DNA from: Welwitschia mirabilis
Taxonomy: Eukaryota; Gnetophyta; Gnetopsida; Welwitschiales
Assembly: GCA_051453625.1 (NCBI GenBank)
Contig: JBOZIK010000001.1
Span: forward strand, 193,720,219-193,784,218
DNA length: 64,000 nucleotides
Direction: 5' to 3'
The translations under genes and the position numbers were made by a program. The notes beneath the pieces are model-generated. The model was not told the origin of the DNA. It did not search any database and was given only the letters and a program-made list of their open reading frames with translations. Position 1 is the stretch's first letter, and each line of letters opens with the position of its first letter. This document shows positions 11,720 through 23,603 of the stretch, one piece after another.

Positions 11720-12960
11720 TATTATGTATACTACTCAACTTAAAGCATTTACAACTATGTTTATATTTATGATTTTATTCTTAATCATAACATCAAATAC
11801 CTATAATTTTTTAATCCACTTAACTTGTATTGGTTTTTCATGTATTGAAATTCCTTATGAACATTGTACAAAATGAACTCGTCCTTAGTAAGTAATAACT
11901 ATACCTCTTTAAATCATTCAAAATAGCAAAGAGCTCCTTTTCATGGATTGAGTACTCTTTCTTTACATCATTTAGCATCTCATTGGAGAAGGTAATAAGT
12001 TTTCCTTATTGGATGAGCACTCCTCCAATTGTTTTATTGCTTACATCACAAAGTGCTAGTGTAGGATCTTTAATAATGCTCTTTTTTAATTGATTAAATT
12101 ATTTATTTGCCTTCTTGATTCACTTGAAGGCTTAATCCTTCTTGATGGTAGTTAGCATTGATACATAAATCTTACTAAAGTTCTTAATAAGCCTCTTATA
12201 AAATCTTGTTAACTTATGAAAACTATGGACATTCCTTTTTAAGGTTGATGTAGGCCAATCCAAAATATCCGTTGAAGGAAACTATCCCAAGAAACACTAA
12301 CTCTAGCTATGTAAAGGTATATATCTTTGCATTTCCCATTAATTACTCTTATTTAATCTTTGAAAAACTCTTCTTAATTATTCTCAATGCTTCTTAAGAA
12401 TCTCACTAAATACCAAAGTATAATCTATAAAAACAATAGTAAACTTCACAAGCAAAGGCTTTAATAAATTTATCATCAATATTATGAACGTACATAGAGC
12501 ATTCATCAATTTGAATGGCATCATCAATCATTCATATAGTTCATATAGGTTCTTAAAATTTAATTTCTATTCATCTCATTCTCGGCTATGAGTTTACTAA
12601 TATCCATCATTTAAATATATCTTATTAAAATTCAATACACTTGTCAAATAATCTAAGATATCATCCATGTAAGGCATAGAAAGTTAATACCCTATAGTTA
12701 TCTTATTAATGACTCTTGAATTAACAAACATGCACAACTCCTTACTATCCTTCTTTAGAGTTAATACTACTAGAGCAAAACATAGAAATGAGTTTTTTTT
12801 GGTCAATTCCTTATCAAGAAACTCTAATACCTATCTACTTATCTCCTCTTTTTCATGTGGTATCGTTTTGTATGGTACTTTATTTAGGCATGAATCTTTG
12901 GAAACTATATCTATATGATGATTTATGCTCATAATAGATGACAAAATATAAGGAAAGTTA
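11720..12960 (-). pseudogene. gypsy reverse transcriptase and RNase H remnant
   Basis: On the minus strand the RT starts with a VPYKTIPHEKEEISR-like segment near 12860, then EFLDKEL, LTLKKD and INKITI near 12710-12690, PYMDDILDYL near 12670, and a W-K-L-N-F-K then MPFKLMNA segment near 12510. The motif IDYTLVFSE near 12430 stands where family members have Y-x-D-D-I-L-I-F-S. RNase H is clear as ALCDVSNKTIGGVLIQ near 12055-12010 and YSIHEKELFAILNDLKRYSY near 11950-11900. These residues agree with chromovirus RT/RNase H; the Y-x-D-D box itself is lost. Confidence 0.9.
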
Positions 12961-13154
12961 TTTATAAAAATATCTATAAATTATTTCAACATTTTTTTTC
13001 AAATAATGAAGATAACAATTCCACTCCATCCCCACTCCAAAGGGTTACTTGGCTTAAAGACATAGTAAAATCTCTAGCTTCATGATTTTTCAAGATTATC
13101 ATAACCTCTCATGTAGTACTAAATCATGCTTATAGTCTCCTATTTATCCTAGGT

Positions 13155-13254
13155 NNNNNNNNNNNNNNNNNNNNNNNNNNNNNNNNNNNNNNNNNNNNNN
13201 NNNNNNNNNNNNNNNNNNNNNNNNNNNNNNNNNNNNNNNNNNNNNNNNNNNNNN
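13155..13254. other. Assembly gap (100 N)
   Basis: The gap falls between the RT trace and a SINE-like segment of the minus-strand gypsy element. The flanks do not resemble each other. Confidence 0.95.
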
Positions 13255-13257
13255 TTT

Positions 13258-13420
13258 TACTAATTTAACTACCTAAGAAGCTAAGTGTAGAACCCCCACC
13301 TAATGTAATAGATATTATAGAGCATCCTCAAGGATTTGAACCTGGGTTTCAAGCACTATTTCAATACATGTTTTACCTCCAATGGGTACTTATTCAGTTA
13401 CTGATTTGAATATATCTTTA
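13258..13420 (-). mobile_element. Candidate tRNA-derived SINE head
   Basis: On the minus strand at about 13341-13331 the sequence ggttcaaatcc is a perfect match to the pol III B-box consensus (GGTTCRANTCC). It follows cttgaaaccca, the kind of context seen in plant SINE heads. A weaker A-box-like tacccattggagg lies about 50 bases upstream on that strand (near 13395-13383). No poly-A tail or target duplication could be recognised, and the region is bounded by a gap. A chance B-box is possible. Confidence 0.4.
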
Positions 13421-13639
13421 ATAACATGGCCATGGCATATCATTTTTCTTTTATTTTATCTATCACTTTCTTTTTTCCTAGGAAGCATACAATTATCTTA
13501 TGTTATTGAACATCTTCTAGATCTAGTAAAAAAAAACTCAAATATTTTCACATTCTTATTAGTTGTAATGCAAGTATTTATCTTTTATTATGCATGAAAT
13601 TTAGTTCATATTTCCATGGTTTATCTAATATTAAATGTC

Positions 13640-13895
13640 AAGCATCTATAAGAATAGTACCATAATAAAATTAATCATGAAAGTTAACAATTTTAAAGTT
13701 AACTAGATACTAATATNNNNNNNNNNNNNNNNNNNNNNNNNNNNNNNNNNNNNNNNNNNNNNNNNNNNNNNNNNNNNNNNNNNNNNNNNNNNNNNNNNNN
13801 NNNNNNNNNNNNNNNNATCTATAAGAATAATACCATAATAAACTTAATCATGAAAGTTAACAATTTTAAAGTTAACTAGATACTAATATATACTT
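13640..13895. repeat. Near-identical sequence on both sides of a 100-N gap
   Basis: The 73 bases ending at 13716 (atctataagaatagtaccat and onward) recur from 13817 with about two differences. Gap size is exactly 100 N. Unmerged contig ends are the simplest reading. Confidence 0.85.
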
Positions 13896-14299
13896 ATAAC
13901 ATGATGTTGTTTCTATAACCAAGAGTGTTGGCATGGTGTTAAATGCAACATGATCTCTAAATTCAGCTTTTTCACCATCTCACTAAAACCTAAGTTATCA
14001 TAATTCCATCTAATTTTTAAGATTTTTATTCATTATACTAGCTTATTAATAATTTTTACATCTTGCATGAAAGTGCTTCTAATAATTATATTTTCCCGTT
14101 TTTACTATAGACGTTTTTTGGTTTCTTCTTTTTGGATTTTATGCTTGTATCACCATCTTTAAAGATATCATTTGTGTGTGTAGCCTTATTTCTTAATGTT
14201 TATGACATTTATAATTGATAGACAACAAATTACCTCATCCACTTCTTCCTTCATATGTACCTACTCAATCTCTAATGTTTCTTTTTTATATATATATAT

Positions 14300-15150
14300 T
14301 TCATCATTCTTGGTTTATCTTTTCTTCTTTCTAATGATGCATTCTATGTGATGTATTTACTTTAAATATTCCTCTAATTTCATCTTAAATAATACATTTT
14401 AAAGTTGTAATGTATCTGATTATCTTTTCTATGCAAAAATTAAAACACCCTACTTGGAAGAAAAGCTTGGGTGAGAAGTGCATGAAACTTCTTTCTGTAC
14501 TCTATTATAGAATTTTCTCTTTGCTAATGTATCTAAATCTTTCTTATCATCTCTATGCTATATAAAAGTAGCATGAACTTATCTTTAAAATTGTCCTTCA
14601 TGTAGCACCAAGAATTTAAAAAAAATTAATCTTAGTAACCCTTCGAAACATGCTTCCACCAATAGGTTTCAATTTCTTATAAGTAAGTTGAAGTAATATT
14701 TACCTTATTTTTTCATCTATGTTATCGATATTAAAGTACTACTCCATGTATTTAATTTGAATATTTCTACTTATAAGCTTTCTTCAAATGCATTTTATGT
14801 ACTATATCCTTCTGTTCCATCTTTATTAGGACTTTCATAAAGTGAGTATTCCCTTCCTCTTTAGTTTGAAATTCCTATGTAGCACGATCATTTGGTAATT
14901 CCTCCATTACATAATGTTATTTTTTCTACTTCTCCTTTGGAATTGGTTTCAAATATTGGGCATATAGTTCATACTTCTCTTCTTTATGATCTCTTGCATT
15001 ACCTATAGGATATCTTCCACTAGGGTATCTTTCATTATTACTTCTTACCTTGTAAAATTCTTTTGGAGGTGGAGAACTATTAGCTTCTTTGGTGGTATCC
15101 TTTAAAGGTATAAAACTAAAATCAAAGAGGAAAAAAACTCTACACAATCT
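14300..15150 (-). pseudogene. gypsy gag remnant
   Basis: The minus-strand trace includes an uninterrupted 73-codon frame (15147-14926) with a proline- and charge-rich stretch. It is followed by a Y-F-N-I-D-N-I-D-E-K segment near 14730 and a WCYMKDNFKDKFM-like segment near 14610-14575. The family has W-x-x-M-K-x-x-F-x-x-R-F-x-P at this point. Next come N-S-I-I-E-Y-R-K-K-F near 14510 and a HYNFKM-like segment near 14410. This is the central Gag (retrotrans_gag) domain that builds the virus-like particle. I did not find a zinc knuckle. Confidence 0.7.
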
Positions 15151-16280
15151 AAACTCACCCTAATACTAAATGATGTAGAGGAAAAGTAATGAAAATCCAA
15201 GAACACTTTGTGTATTCAATGAGAAATAAAAAATATAGAAGAAGACCTGAAATAAATAGAGTATTAGAGGTAATTAAATAATATCGTTTTATTATAATAC
15301 AATAATCACAAGGTTATAGACTATAATTATAACCAGTAAACCATTCATGAGATCTTCTGCATAGTGGTCTCTAAAACTCTTATTTAGGCTTTACCACTTT
15401 GATGAATTTGATGCTTGATAGCCCTTAAGAGAGAATATAAATAGGCCACAATATTATATAATTAACCTTCTCTTTAAGTTTCCAACAAAGAACTCCTCTC
15501 AAGCCCATAATCATAAGATATCTCATTTCTCCCTTATTAACTATAACTTTCAAGCATTCCCCAAAGTAGACTAGTAACTACACATAATGCCTCGATGGCA
15601 ATTACACATGATGCCTACATGTAAGTTAGACATGATTGATTATGTTTTCTATACAATCATATTAAAACCTTAGAAAATAGTCTTATAACTAAAACACATT
15701 ATTTAGTTTCCTTTTTCAAGGATGCTCTTACATTAAAAAGTATTACTCATAAACTTTGGAACTTTTAACTTAGAATGTACAAAACAATATTGCAATTGGT
15801 AAACATGTGTCTTCTTGTTATAGTTCTTAATTTTCTATTCTTATTTGAATCTCTACCTACATCCCTTAATAATAGTCTAAATCCATTTTAACCTCTAGGA
15901 TTCTATTTTCTTAGGCTTATTACTATAAGTATTATTATAAAACTTAGATACCATGTCCATTTATTTTCTATGTAATGATTCATAATAGAATTATCTTTAT
16001 TTTCAATGGAATTTTGCTATAATGATTCTTATTTCTTTCACCCAGCTTGAAATTCTTCTTAGCAAGTAAACTTTGAATCTTGTTTCATTAACTATAAGAT
16101 CTAAAGTCACACTATCTTCTTTCCTACAACACCCAAATCTTATAAGATTTTACATAGTTTGTGTAGTTGATCAAAATTTTAACTTAGCTTCACTACAAAA
16201 TTCAATAAGTTATATTCTTCATTCACATGTCATTAACTAGTAAATTTCATACTTTTAAGTACCTCATGCTTTAATTGATA
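15151..16280. other. No recognisable gene; possible 5' LTR of the minus-strand gypsy element
   Basis: This is where the 5' LTR and leader of the minus-strand chromovirus-like element should lie. On the minus strand there is a TATA-like cctatttatattctctc near 15440. No domain could be identified. Confidence 0.3.
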
Positions 16281-16360
16281 NNNNNNNNNNNNNNNNNNNN
16301 NNNNNNNNNNNNNNNNNNNNNNNNNNNNNNNNNNNNNNNNNNNNNNNNNNNNNNNNNNNN
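16281..16360. other. Assembly gap (80 N) at the left end of the copia element
   Basis: The gap hides the true start of the copia 5' LTR and its target-site duplication. Confidence 0.95.
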
Positions 16361-17622
16361 TGGTAAAATCCTAGTTTTGATCATACAACTTGATAAATGA
16401 AGTGTATTTTGTATGTAGATAGGATATTAAAGACATCTCTCAAGTTGATAAACATCTATAACTTGGTAAATACTTCTAGCTGATTTCCATAGGAATCTTA
16501 CATACTAAAGATAATTTTGCATAAATCTATTGAGGATTACAAACTTTATGAAATATGTCTATCATGTCAAAGATGTCTATGATGAATTGAGCCTAAACCT
16601 AACTACATATTTCCATCATATGAAAGATATCTATGTTTAATTACATCTACAACTAATGATAGATGTATTTCAAGTGAAAGAAATCTATGTTAAACTAAAA
16701 ATTGATCGTATAAGTCATTTTGTGCTAGTATGATAATGCTATAGGGTTAGAAAAATACTAGTTTAAAGTTCATCAAAATTTGAGTAGTTTTATTATAAAT
16801 GTCTATCTACATGGAAAACATCTATTTGAGGAAGATGTCTATCTCACTATAGAAATCTATCTTAAAAAATGACATAGTAAAAAATATCCATTATATATCA
16901 AAAACTAGCAATTTATGATCATTAAAAAGAGTTTAAATTTATTCCAATGATTATCTCTCTAGGTTAACTAATTAAAACACAAAAAAGAATGATTAGATAA
17001 TGATTAATTGATACCATACATGGAAAGATCATTTAGAATTAATTATTGATACTATTAGTAAAGACATTCATGTGATCTAAGTTCATCCATTTCTATACTC
17101 TTATTATTGGGATAGGGCATCGAAGAAGAAGTCAAGCTACTACATACATCTCATCGTTTTTAGTTTGTTCTTTCATAACATTAGGTTATTAGTATATCAT
17201 TATTGGACTATTTTATTTGTAGAATCTGTTATTTGTAATCCAATTTTTTTTATCTACATATCTTTTATTAGGGTTTCTTTCTTAGGGATCCTAAACTTTA
17301 AGTAAACCCTTGCAAGTATGTGCTCTTTAAAATTTAACAAGTGCTCAGGAGTACTTTTAGTTTATTATTCTATTATAGTTTGTAAGAAAAGTGAGTATTA
17401 CCTTAAAAGGAACATCTCATTTGTTTGTGAGGTTGGTGGTTCTTGAAAACCACTATTTATTATATGTTAGAAATTATCTATAGGTGTAAAGGAAATCTAC
17501 CTTCTATGTGTGAACATACTCAGGCTCAAAAATCACATAAATTGGTAAGGTTTTAGTTTGTAATTTTTTAATTAGTGTTAGTTAAATTTTTATTAGTAGA
17601 ACTCATTTACCCATCCCCTCTA
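16361..17622 (+). repeat. 5' LTR of the copia element
   Basis: From about 16480 to 17620 this matches 44990-46160 in the same orientation; shared blocks include gaggattacaaa, gatagatgtatttcaag and tctatctacatatct. The first 120 bases match poorly, so the true start is uncertain. It is unusually rich in agatgtctat/gacatctatc motifs. The end lies near the ccctcta at 17616-17622, a short distance before the primer site, as in SIRE elements. Confidence 0.75.
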
Positions 17623-17640
17623 AGTTCAATGATCCTCAAG

Positions 17641-17658
17641 TGGTATTAAAGTAAAAGC
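17641..17658 (+). promoter_or_regulatory. Primer-binding site of the copia element (initiator tRNA-Met type)
   Basis: tggtattaaagtaaaagc matches the common TGGTATCAGAGC primer site with C-to-T and G-to-A changes. It follows the LTR end by about 18 bases, a spacing known for SIRE-type elements. Confidence 0.75.
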
Positions 17659-17670
17659 TTTGAGTGAACC

Positions 17671-18357
17671 ATGGAAAGGGTGCCATCTATTAGATCTCCA
17701 CTCTTCAATAGAACAAACTATACCTCATGAAAGATGAGAATGCAAGTATTCTTCTAGTATTTTGAGTTTCATGTCTGGTAAAGGATTCAACATGGATATC
17801 TAGATTCTATAAAAACTATCAAATATTTTACAAGAAACACTCTCACTCAAGTCAAGCCTAAAAGGAAATGAAAAGACCAAGACAAGATAGACTTCATATA
17901 TGGCTCAAAGGAAAAGAATGCTCTATACTTAGCTCTTACTTTAGAAGATTTAAATAATATAGCTAGATGCAAACTATTAAAAAATATGAAATGCCTTAAA
18001 ATGTACATATGAAGAAACTTTAGTAGTCAAGAAATCTAATCTTTCTGTATACATAAATTAGTTTGAAAACTTAAGAAGAATGATGATAAAAGAGTGCATG
18101 AGTACTTCACAAGGGTCACTAACATTATGAATGCCATTTGAGGAATTAGTGAAGATATACTAAAGGCCAAAGTAATTTAGAAAGTTATTAGAACTTTGAC
18201 TTTAAAATATAAATAAAAAATAACTACAGTGGAAGACTCAAGAGATTTCAACACCATGAAGATTAAAGAATAGAAAAAAACACTGACAACATGTGAAATG
18301 AGTCTCATCTAAGGTAGTGATATGAAAAGAAGGTAATAGAACTTAAGGCAAGTAAAG
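17671..18357 (+). pseudogene. copia gag, N-terminal part (split by an insertion)
   Basis: The frame starts at ATG 17671 and reads MERVPSIRSPLFNRTNYTS, matching the start of plant copia Gag (UBN2-type), where the next residue is normally W (TGG changed to TGA here). It continues through an A-L-x-x-A-L-x-x-E-D segment near 17930 and KRVHEYFTRVTNIMNAI near 18090-18135, then a T-A-V-E-D-S-R-D-F-N-T-M-K segment near 18225-18260. It stops where the LARD-like element enters. The rest of gag resumes at 29578. Confidence 0.85.
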
Positions 18358-18362
18358 GCTCT
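18358..18362 (+). repeat. Target-site duplication GCTCT, left copy
   Basis: GCTCT lies directly before the left LTR of the LARD-like element, and the same five bases lie directly after the right LTR at 29573-29577. Both copies are identical. Confidence 0.9.
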
Positions 18363-20414
18363 TATCATGTCCAAATTTTTCCTAAAATTAGAAACCTTCC
18401 TATTCATTAAAAATATTAAATAATTAAATGAATATAGTTTCAAATGATGTAAAAATAATAATATGTGTAATAAAAGTGATAGTTAAATTAGGTATTTGTA
18501 TGATTTAAATACTTTAGAATTTATTGAAAGTTGTTTCTTTTAATTGAAAGATTGAGTTAACTATAAATTTATTATTGCTTATGCATGAGTCTTATTTGTG
18601 AAAAGTTAAATACTTGAGTTATCTTAAAATCATTATTTTGTTAGCTAGATTAGAACTTTAGTTATTTTGAAATACTGATTATGCATGATTTCTTATTTGA
18701 TGTAGCTAACACTAGATTTCTTTATGCATGTAGATTTTGGAAACTGTAGTTTGACATTAATTCTCTTAACTTTAACTTATTCATACAATTGTATTTATAT
18801 GTGATATTAAATATTTGCTCACGTTATTTATTTGCTCCATGTAGTTAAAGTGATATATTAGATATTGTTATATTATTGTTTACACCTAGTGGCTAGGTTT
18901 GGAAAGGAAGGGTTAAGGAAACCTAAACTATCTATTGAACTTAAGCCTTATTGTCAGTCTTATTATTAGTCTTGTGTTATAAATACCTGAGTTCCCTAGT
19001 CATTAGAGTCATAGAAGTTTATCTTATAACTTGATTATGTGGAGCTTCATTACTTCTTGAAAAACATTGGAATTTATTAAGGATAGGTGTGGTCCTCAAT
19101 CTTTCTTATAAATATTTGTATCTTTTGTGTGGTTCATAAACCCTCTTTTTAGATACTTACATGCCTTTTGTTTTAAATCTCTTTTTCTTGTATTTTGTAG
19201 CTTGAAGTGGATGCTATATGTATATCTTATTGTTATGTTAATGTTAACATTTTCTTATAACTTACATTCTATCATCTAGATCTTGTGTGAGTCTTTCAAG
19301 AGTTTGTTAAGTCTAAGTTTTGTGATCTTCTTGTGAAACTTGAGTGATCTTATTGTCGTATATCATAATTGAGTTATTGTAATTAAACTCTTATAAGCCT
19401 TGAGTCTCTTATTGACCATGGACCTTGGTAAAAATAAATTATAAATATTAATTTTGGCTAAGGTAACTAGTTATTTGAACCTCAAAGACTAAAGCTTTTT
19501 ATTGTGAGTCCTAAGATAACTTGACCAAACCTCTAGGAAGAAAGGAAAAGTATACACACTATTATGAAAATCTTATCCCTTTTGGTTGTGTGAAACTAGC
19601 TTACTTGATATGATGTAAGATGCCACTAAATAAGATAATGCTAATTGGATAAGCAGTCATAATCATGTTATCTATCTTCTTCTTGGAAACCTTTTCAACT
19701 TGTTCCTTATCATAGGCCACACTGGGAGTTGTGTTGAATATCAGTTCTTACATCAATCATGCTTATGCAGAACGTATTACATGTGAGGATGCAAAGAAGA
19801 ACCAATGATTATATCAATAACTATATATTACCTATCTGTTTGCTTTTATAGTTATGTGGATGTTATGTATCATCCTTTACTTTAGTTGTTGTGTGACATG
19901 TTATAATTAGAATTAGTTTTAAAGCTTTTATGAAATAATTTTGTGTTGCATGTACTCAAACTTATGTTATTTTTTTAACTGATATCTTGATTGCCTCATG
20001 ATATTTTATTAATAAAGTCTCATTTTTCTTAGTTTTATTACTTGTACATGGTGAAGTGAATTATTGCATGAAATGGTAGTGTTTAATTTTTCTCATAAAA
20101 AGGTCATAAGTTTTGATATGATTTAGTTTATAGAATGTTGTTCCACATGCATTAAGGATATCTATACCTTTAATAGTCTAGGATTTTATTGAATATTTTA
20201 TTAGCAGCTTCTTAAGAAACTATGAGTTAAGCTTGATAAAGAAGGGATTGACATAGGCTTGATCATTCAGTAAGGCAATTAAATAAAAATGTGGTTTTCA
20301 ACTATAGCCATCCTTTTAAAGCAGATCTTAACTATAATCATCCATTAATCCTTCTTGAAGTCGCTTTGTAAGTTAACCTGCTTATTACATGTTAAGATTA
20401 CAGTGGTGGTCTGG

Positions 20415-20425
20415 AGTTCAAATCT
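20415..20425 (+). promoter_or_regulatory. B-box-like pol III motif in the left LTR
   Basis: agttcaaatct inside ctggagttcaaatcttggcc resembles a tRNA T-arm/B-box. The matching site in the other LTR, at 27645, is closer to consensus. Confidence 0.35.
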
Positions 20426-20489
20426 TGGCCAGAAAATCAAATGTTTTAAAAAAAATTATTTTTGTTTAAAAGATAAGTCTTTTTGACGT

Positions 20490-20784
20490 GACATGAACAT
20501 TCTTGTACAATTGTTCTTGTTGACTAAGGTTAAACTTTTAATTTATTTTTGGAGACTAGTCCTTCCTTATGCTTTCGTGGTGAGTCATGACTTCTCTCTC
20601 TCATCATCCATGACCCTTCCCTTTGACACCCTATTGTGCCTGTGTGCGCCTCACGATTCTGCATGTCTTGCCTCCATAACTCATGTCTCTACATTTACCT
20701 ATGATATTTCATCATGTTACCTACACAATGTCAGTGCTCCACCATTTTCACATTTTCACTTATCCCTTTGTGTGTTTACACCCT
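20490..20784 (+). other. GC-richer segment of the left LTR, first half, with a 100-codon open frame
   Basis: A frame at 20493-20795 is open and matches, in part, the frame at 27776-28036 of the other LTR (shared pieces such as SACLAS). It is interrupted by the TRIM after 20789 and resumes at about 22040-22500. The open frame reflects the lower AT content here rather than a recognised protein; no domain is seen. Confidence 0.5.
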
Positions 20785-20789
20785 TTCCA

Positions 20790-20948
20790 TGTTAGAATCT
20801 CATAATTTGGCTGAGCACATATAAACCCAAGTGAGATTCTAATCCAAGAACAATTTGTAATTGGTGGAATAACTTACTAGCTTTATATGCATGCTCAAGG
20901 CCTTTTATTTTATCAATGTGGGATGACATCCACTTTATATTTTCCACA
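20790..20948 (-). repeat. TRIM LTR, copy 1
   Basis: It runs from tgttagaatctcataatttg to ttttccaca, the complement of a TG...CA LTR. It shares the block ggccttttattttatcaatg with the other two copies. Confidence 0.85.
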
Positions 20949-21544
20949 GTGGAGAAAGTGGAAAATGTTTGGAATTCAGTCTATCTCATAATGAACCAAG
21001 CTGCAGGTTCACATGCTTGTGCATCTATCAAGGTATGTGTAGTTCCTGAGATTTATATCATTATTGGTACAAATTTTGAAATAGATCTTCTTGTAGATGA
21101 ATGTGAGACACCTGTGATGCTTGCATTCCTCTCTTGTTAAAGTTTTACAATACTGCTGCATTTGACTATGTCTTTAGACTTGAATTTTGCAATTAGTTTC
21201 AAAAGTTCTTCTACCAATGAATTTCCTTTTTATAATCATTCTTTGTTACATTTGCTTTCTGAAAAATTAAGGATTCTATTCTACTTATAACTATTTGAAA
21301 AATACATTTTAAGTGAAGGTATCATCCCCCATATTTTGTAAACCTTATTTATTTGGGTATTGAGTATATTAATCTTTTAATAAGATGATTAATTACTCTT
21401 ATTGAAAGGTCGTGTTAAAATAAAATGATATTTAAAATTAACTATAGTTTGTAATTTTTATGATTAACCCAAAAAATGATAAAAATTATGTCATAAAGTT
21501 TTTATAAGAAAAGCTATCTAAGCATTTAAAATTAGGTGACCCCA
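20949..21544. other. Non-TRIM sequence trapped between TRIM LTRs; possible transduced host DNA
   Basis: Nothing in the TRIM unit explains this segment. A plus-strand frame (20916-21140) reads EKVENVWNSVYLIMNQAAGS, then HACASIK, directly followed by a gtatgtgt that would serve as a 5' splice site. This could be a piece of a host gene carried by the TRIM, which is known for this class; the gene is not recognised. Chance is possible. A 100-N gap ends the segment. Confidence 0.4.
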
Positions 21545-21644
21545 NNNNNNNNNNNNNNNNNNNNNNNNNNNNNNNNNNNNNNNNNNNNNNNNNNNNNNNN
21601 NNNNNNNNNNNNNNNNNNNNNNNNNNNNNNNNNNNNNNNNNNNN
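21545..21644. other. Assembly gap (100 N) inside the TRIM array
   Basis: The gap removes the outer part of the second TRIM LTR. Confidence 0.95.
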
Positions 21645-21756
21645 ATTCTAATCCAAAACCAATTTGCAATGGGTGGAATAACTTACTAGCTTTATATGCA
21701 TGCTCAAGGCCTTTTATTTTATTAATGTGTGACAACACCCACTTATATTTTCCACA
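21645..21756 (-). repeat. TRIM LTR, copy 2 (partial)
   Basis: It starts after the gap at attctaatcc and ends ttttccaca, next to the pyrimidine run cgccccccac that is the complement of a polypurine tract. Confidence 0.85.
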
Positions 21757-21860
21757 CGCCCCCCACATATGAGCTAACTAAGCCAAGCACGGGACAGAGT
21801 CAATTATGTTAAGAAGGTATGACGACCATGCCACTCATTATCGTGATGACCCAAGAGCAG

Positions 21861-21875
21861 CCCGCTTTAATACCA
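21861..21875 (-). promoter_or_regulatory. TRIM primer-binding site
   Basis: On the minus strand tggtattaaagcggg directly follows the LTR end and matches the initiator tRNA-Met primer site TGGTATCAGAGC with two transitions. Confidence 0.8.
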
Positions 21876-22034
21876 GGGTAGAATTTCATAATTGGGCTTG
21901 AGCACATATAANNNNNNNNNNNNNNNNNNNNNNNNNNNNNNNNNNNNNNNNNGAAGTAACTTACTAGCTTTATATGCATGCTTAAGGCCTTTTATTTTAT
22001 CAATGTGGGATAACACCCACTTATATTTTCCACA
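21876..22034 (-). repeat. TRIM LTR, copy 3 (with 41-N gap)
   Basis: It runs from gggtagaatttcataattg to ttttccaca and is interrupted by Ns at 21912-21952. It adjoins the right TTCCA target copy. Confidence 0.85.
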
Positions 22035-22882
22035 TTCCACAATGTAGCACCTAGCATCATTAAGCTTCTGATGTGGCTCACTTATTCTGCCTCTCTTAAG
22101 ATCGCGTCTCCCTTATTCCCATACTACTCTACACCTTCTGTTAGCACCATTCTGCCCTCTGAAATACTCCCCTAGGCTAGCCTTTCCTTTTACCTCTACT
22201 ATAGTTTACAATTCCTTCAACCAACATGTAGTATTCTCATTGATGCATGCCCTTTTACTTGTTGTCATAACCCATGACAAAACCACCTTCTGCATTATTC
22301 ATGCTTGATTCATGTCTCTAGCCTCTTGCGTGTTAATAACCTATCCTGTGCTCACATTTTTCACAAGTCAACATAATCCTTATTGTGCAGTCTTCAACCG
22401 CCAGTGTGCTTATGAACTTATTTCTCTACTCTTACCATTAAACTAAGTGCCTCCTCCTCCTCTCTTCTCTAGTGTGATGTGGATGGCATAATGGAAAGGG
22501 ATGAGGTGTGTCAGGGTGGAGACAACAGTTGGATTTCCATCATTGCATTATGTAAATAAATAAATGAAATAATATTTTATTCAAGGTTCTAATAGATCGT
22601 CTTAGAAATAATATTTCTTAGTATAAATCTTATTATTATTAATTAAAATTAAGGTTATAATATAGTGATAGGCTTAAAGAAAAATCATAACCAAGGTTAT
22701 AAAACTAGCACATATTTAAGAAGCCAATAATCCACATAGAAATCCATTAGAGAATTACACCAAAAGTAATAATTTAAATCAAAAAATGTCCTATCTATAG
22801 TGCTGAAAAAATTCATTGGTAATAACTTCATGTAAAATGATGTATTAAAAACAATTCTAGAAATGCAACTTAGTTGTGAGGA

Positions 22883-22944
22883 TAGCTCAACTAGATATGT
22901 AAGGAAAGATAAAGAACTAAACTAAGGGTCCTTACTTCAAATCC
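22883..22944 (+). promoter_or_regulatory. tRNA-like A and B boxes in the left LTR (decayed)
   Basis: tagctcaactag at 22883 and acttcaaatcc at 22934 are the counterparts of better preserved boxes at 28853 and 28904 in the right LTR. Confidence 0.45.
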
Positions 22945-23603
22945 CAACCTATACATTTTGGATGTTGTGGATCATTATTATAAGAAAATCGCCATGAAAA
23001 CAAAGGTATTTAGGCAATATTAATGGAGTGAATTTTACCTAATTCATGTGAAACTATAATTAATACATTCTTATGGTTATATGATCATTTGAAACACTCC
23101 TTTTATAAATATTTTAGCCTACCTAATAATTAATTAGTTTGGTAAAATGTAGAACCCCTTATAGGTCCTAGGCCATATAAATATTATGTTAATATATGAA
23201 CTATACCTATAGCCTTGTCATCTTGTATCTAATAAATTTGATTACCTTGCTAAATGACTAAGAGGAAGGCACTACAAATTGAAGATTGATAAACTCACAC
23301 TAGATACCATGTATGGCCTTATTTATCCTCTAAGTCTCCAATGACTTAGGTTAACTTTCTTACACATCTGATATGAGTTTTATGGTTTTCTTATGTATTC
23401 TTGTACTACCTTCACTTTAGGTATGACTTCACTATCATTTACCTTATCCTAAGTTTTGTAATCCCTTATGTTTACAAAAATTTTCATTTTCTAACCTCTT
23501 GTGATTATTGGAATCTTAAAATTCTTATGGACGTCCTATTAATAAAAACTAATTAAATACAAATTTGTCTGACTTGGATGTCAAAAATGAGGATGTTGCA
23601 TTT

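Larger units (their letters stand above)
10480..15150 (-). mobile_element. Ty3/gypsy retrotransposon, chromovirus-like, minus strand, degenerate
   Basis: On the minus strand the order is gag (about 15150-14300), a poorly preserved protease region interrupted by gaps and a possible SINE, RT (12960-12380), RNase H (12200-11720) and integrase (11640-10560). RT and integrase wording resembles the plant chromovirus group, but I cannot see a convincing chromodomain after the integrase. All domains have stops or frameshifts. LTR boundaries were not resolved; they should lie below 10480 and above 15170. Confidence 0.8.
20785..22039 (-). mobile_element. TRIM array (three LTRs) with TTCCA target duplication
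   Basis: TTCCA at 20785-20789 and again at 22035-22039 brackets an insertion that is absent from the other LARD LTR. The insert has three copies of a roughly 158-bp LTR: 20790-20948, up to 21756, and 21876-22034. Read on the minus strand, the last two form a complete TRIM: LTR, then primer site tggtattaaagcggg at 21875-21861, a 119-base interior, then a purine tract cgccccccac (complement) at 21757-21766, then LTR. The first LTR is separated by about 600 bases of unrelated sequence, so the unit is rearranged. Two gaps interrupt it. Confidence 0.85.
18363..23600 (+). repeat. Left LTR of the LARD-like element (with TRIM insert)
   Basis: It begins tatcatgtccaaattttt and ends ggatgttgca. It aligns along its length with 25574-29572 apart from the 1.25-kb TRIM array. 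It is visibly poorer in CpG than the right LTR, mainly through C-to-T and G-to-A differences. Confidence 0.9.

Noticed and set aside
21532-21772. Mirror open frames on both strands
   Set aside because: They consist largely of N and run across a gap.
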